From: Candidatus Nanopelagicaceae bacterium | GTDB taxonomy: Bacteria > Actinomycetota > Actinomycetes > Nanopelagicales > Nanopelagicaceae | DNA length: 5,808 nt | NCBI GenBank assembly: GCA_947478965.1 | Contig: CANJXW010000044.1 | Location: forward strand, 1-5,808 | Direction: 5' to 3' | Shown here: positions 5,327-5,808 of the stretch, in pieces | How positions within the stretch are numbered: the first letter of the stretch is position 1 | Layout of the letters: each line of letters opens with the position of its first letter | Translations under genes and position numbers: made by a program | The notes under the pieces: generated by a model | Databases searched by the model: none | Told to the model about the DNA's origin: nothing | What the model saw: the letters and a program-made list of their open reading frames with translations, nothing else

Positions 5327-5808
5327 GTGACCCAAGAAGATGAAGTTGTCCGCAGAGCCCCTCTTTTTACTGCCCTCGATGATGCTGCAGCTACCTCCCT
5401 TCGCGCATCAATGGACTCAGTCAAGATCGCAAAGAGTGGCATTCTCTTCAAAGAAGGCGATGATGGCGAGCATCTCTATGTCATCGTTGAAGGAAAACTC
5501 AAACTTGGTACTTCCAGCGGTGATGGCCGTGAAAATCTTCTCTCGATCCTTGGACCCGGAGAAATGTTCGGCGAGCTTTCTCTCTTTGATCCAGGTCCCC
5601 GCACCTCAACAGCAACTGCTGTGACAGATGCCAAACTTTTATCTCTGAGCCACGCAAAGGTCATTCCTTGGTTGGCGGAAAATCCTGAAGTTTCATTACA
5701 GCTCTTGGCTCGTCTTGCCCAACGCTTACGTCGCACCAATGAAGCCGTCGGAGATCTTGTCTTCTCTGATGTTCCAGGTCGCGTTGCAAAGGCACTTATC
5801 GATCTTGG
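5327..5808 (+). CDS. crp: Crp/GlxR-type cAMP-responsive transcription regulator, N-terminal part
   Basis: The frame opens at GTG 5327 and stays open to the window end (160 codons plus 2 nt); an in-frame TAA at 5315-5317 excludes any earlier start. The protein begins [14 protein letters not shown], as in actinobacterial Crp/GlxR. It has the cyclic-nucleotide-binding beta barrel (about 10-115), with the phosphate-binding cassette [15 protein letters not shown] at 81-95. Glu83, Arg92 and Thr93 stand where Crp proteins hold the cAMP ribose and phosphate. The dimerisation helix follows (about 119-147), then the conserved [12 protein letters not shown] that opens the DNA-binding domain. The helix-turn-helix is beyond the window. 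Relatives (Rv3676, GlxR) globally control carbon, acetate and resuscitation genes. cAMP binding is inferred from intact residues. The start lacks a Shine-Dalgarno site and is probably leaderless. A TGTGA half-site covers the start codon (5326-5330), but no palindrome is present. Confidence 0.95.
   Translation, partial: MTQEDEVVRRAPLFTALDDAAATSLRASMDSVKIAKSGILFKEGDDGEHLYVIVEGKLKLGTSSGDGRENLLSILGPGEMFGELSLFDPGPRTSTATAVTDAKLLSLSHAKVIPWLAENPEVSLQLLARLAQRLRRTNEAVGDLVFSDVPGRVAKALIDL

Noticed and set aside
5340..5624. 94-codon plus-strand frame starting with ATG at 5340
   Set aside because: It is out of frame with crp, which begins at GTG 5327 and shows clear family motifs. An ATG-only gene search would wrongly pick this one.
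5476..5739. 87-codon open frame on the minus strand opposite crp
   Set aside because: The plus strand encodes the conserved Crp cAMP-binding domain in an uninterrupted frame; the antisense frame has a low-complexity, Arg/Ser/Pro-rich translation with no motif.

Overview
The window looks like a piece of an actinobacterial chromosome with an unusually moderate GC content. The proteins are actinobacterial in style: a GlxR/Crp-type regulator, a PurA N-terminus, and an nth-tlpA-cvpA block diverging from crp. The same neighbourhood occurs in Mycobacterium (crp, nth, a TlpA-like protein, a NUDIX hydrolase, marP, with acs nearby). The A/T-rich third codon positions, short spacers, 4-nt overlaps and apparent loss of a NUDIX gene and of the MarP protease domain suggest a streamlined lineage. 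Freshwater Nanopelagicales (acI: Planktophila/Nanopelagicus) would fit, but this is inference and cannot be proved from the window. No tRNA, rRNA, insertion sequence, CRISPR array or attachment site was seen.

Layout. Positions 1-1248, minus strand: fba (class II fructose-bisphosphate aldolase) followed after 34 nt by the 5' end of purA (adenylosuccinate synthetase), which leaves the window. Positions 1249-1626 hold no long gene, but they are not empty. They contain a structured fba leader, a near-perfect symmetric hairpin terminator, and immediately upstream of it on the minus strand a 32-codon hydrophobic ORF with a plausible Shine-Dalgarno site. Beyond that is a divergent control region for acs. 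Positions 1627-3606, plus strand: acs (acetyl-CoA synthetase), apparently read from a leaderless or nearly leaderless promoter. Positions 3590-5309, minus strand: a tight operon nth - tlpA-like lipoprotein - cvpA-like membrane protein with two ATGA overlaps; its end overlaps the end of acs by 17 bp. Positions 5327-5808, plus strand: the first 160 codons of a Crp/GlxR regulator starting at GTG, divergent from nth across only 17 bp.

How it fits together. acs brings acetate into acetyl-CoA, fba serves glycolysis and gluconeogenesis, and Crp/GlxR regulators control acetate and carbon genes in actinobacteria, so the window is rich in central carbon metabolism. The nth operon combines base excision repair with an exported thiol-disulfide protein and a membrane protein, a grouping that in mycobacteria is linked to envelope and oxidative or acid stress.

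The two most notable observations are the unannotated hydrophobic micro-gene with its own terminator, and the nth/crp intergenic region, where two oppositely oriented -10 hexamers overlap by five bases and each lies exactly 6 nt from a start codon. The latter predicts a single bidirectional promoter making two leaderless mRNAs.
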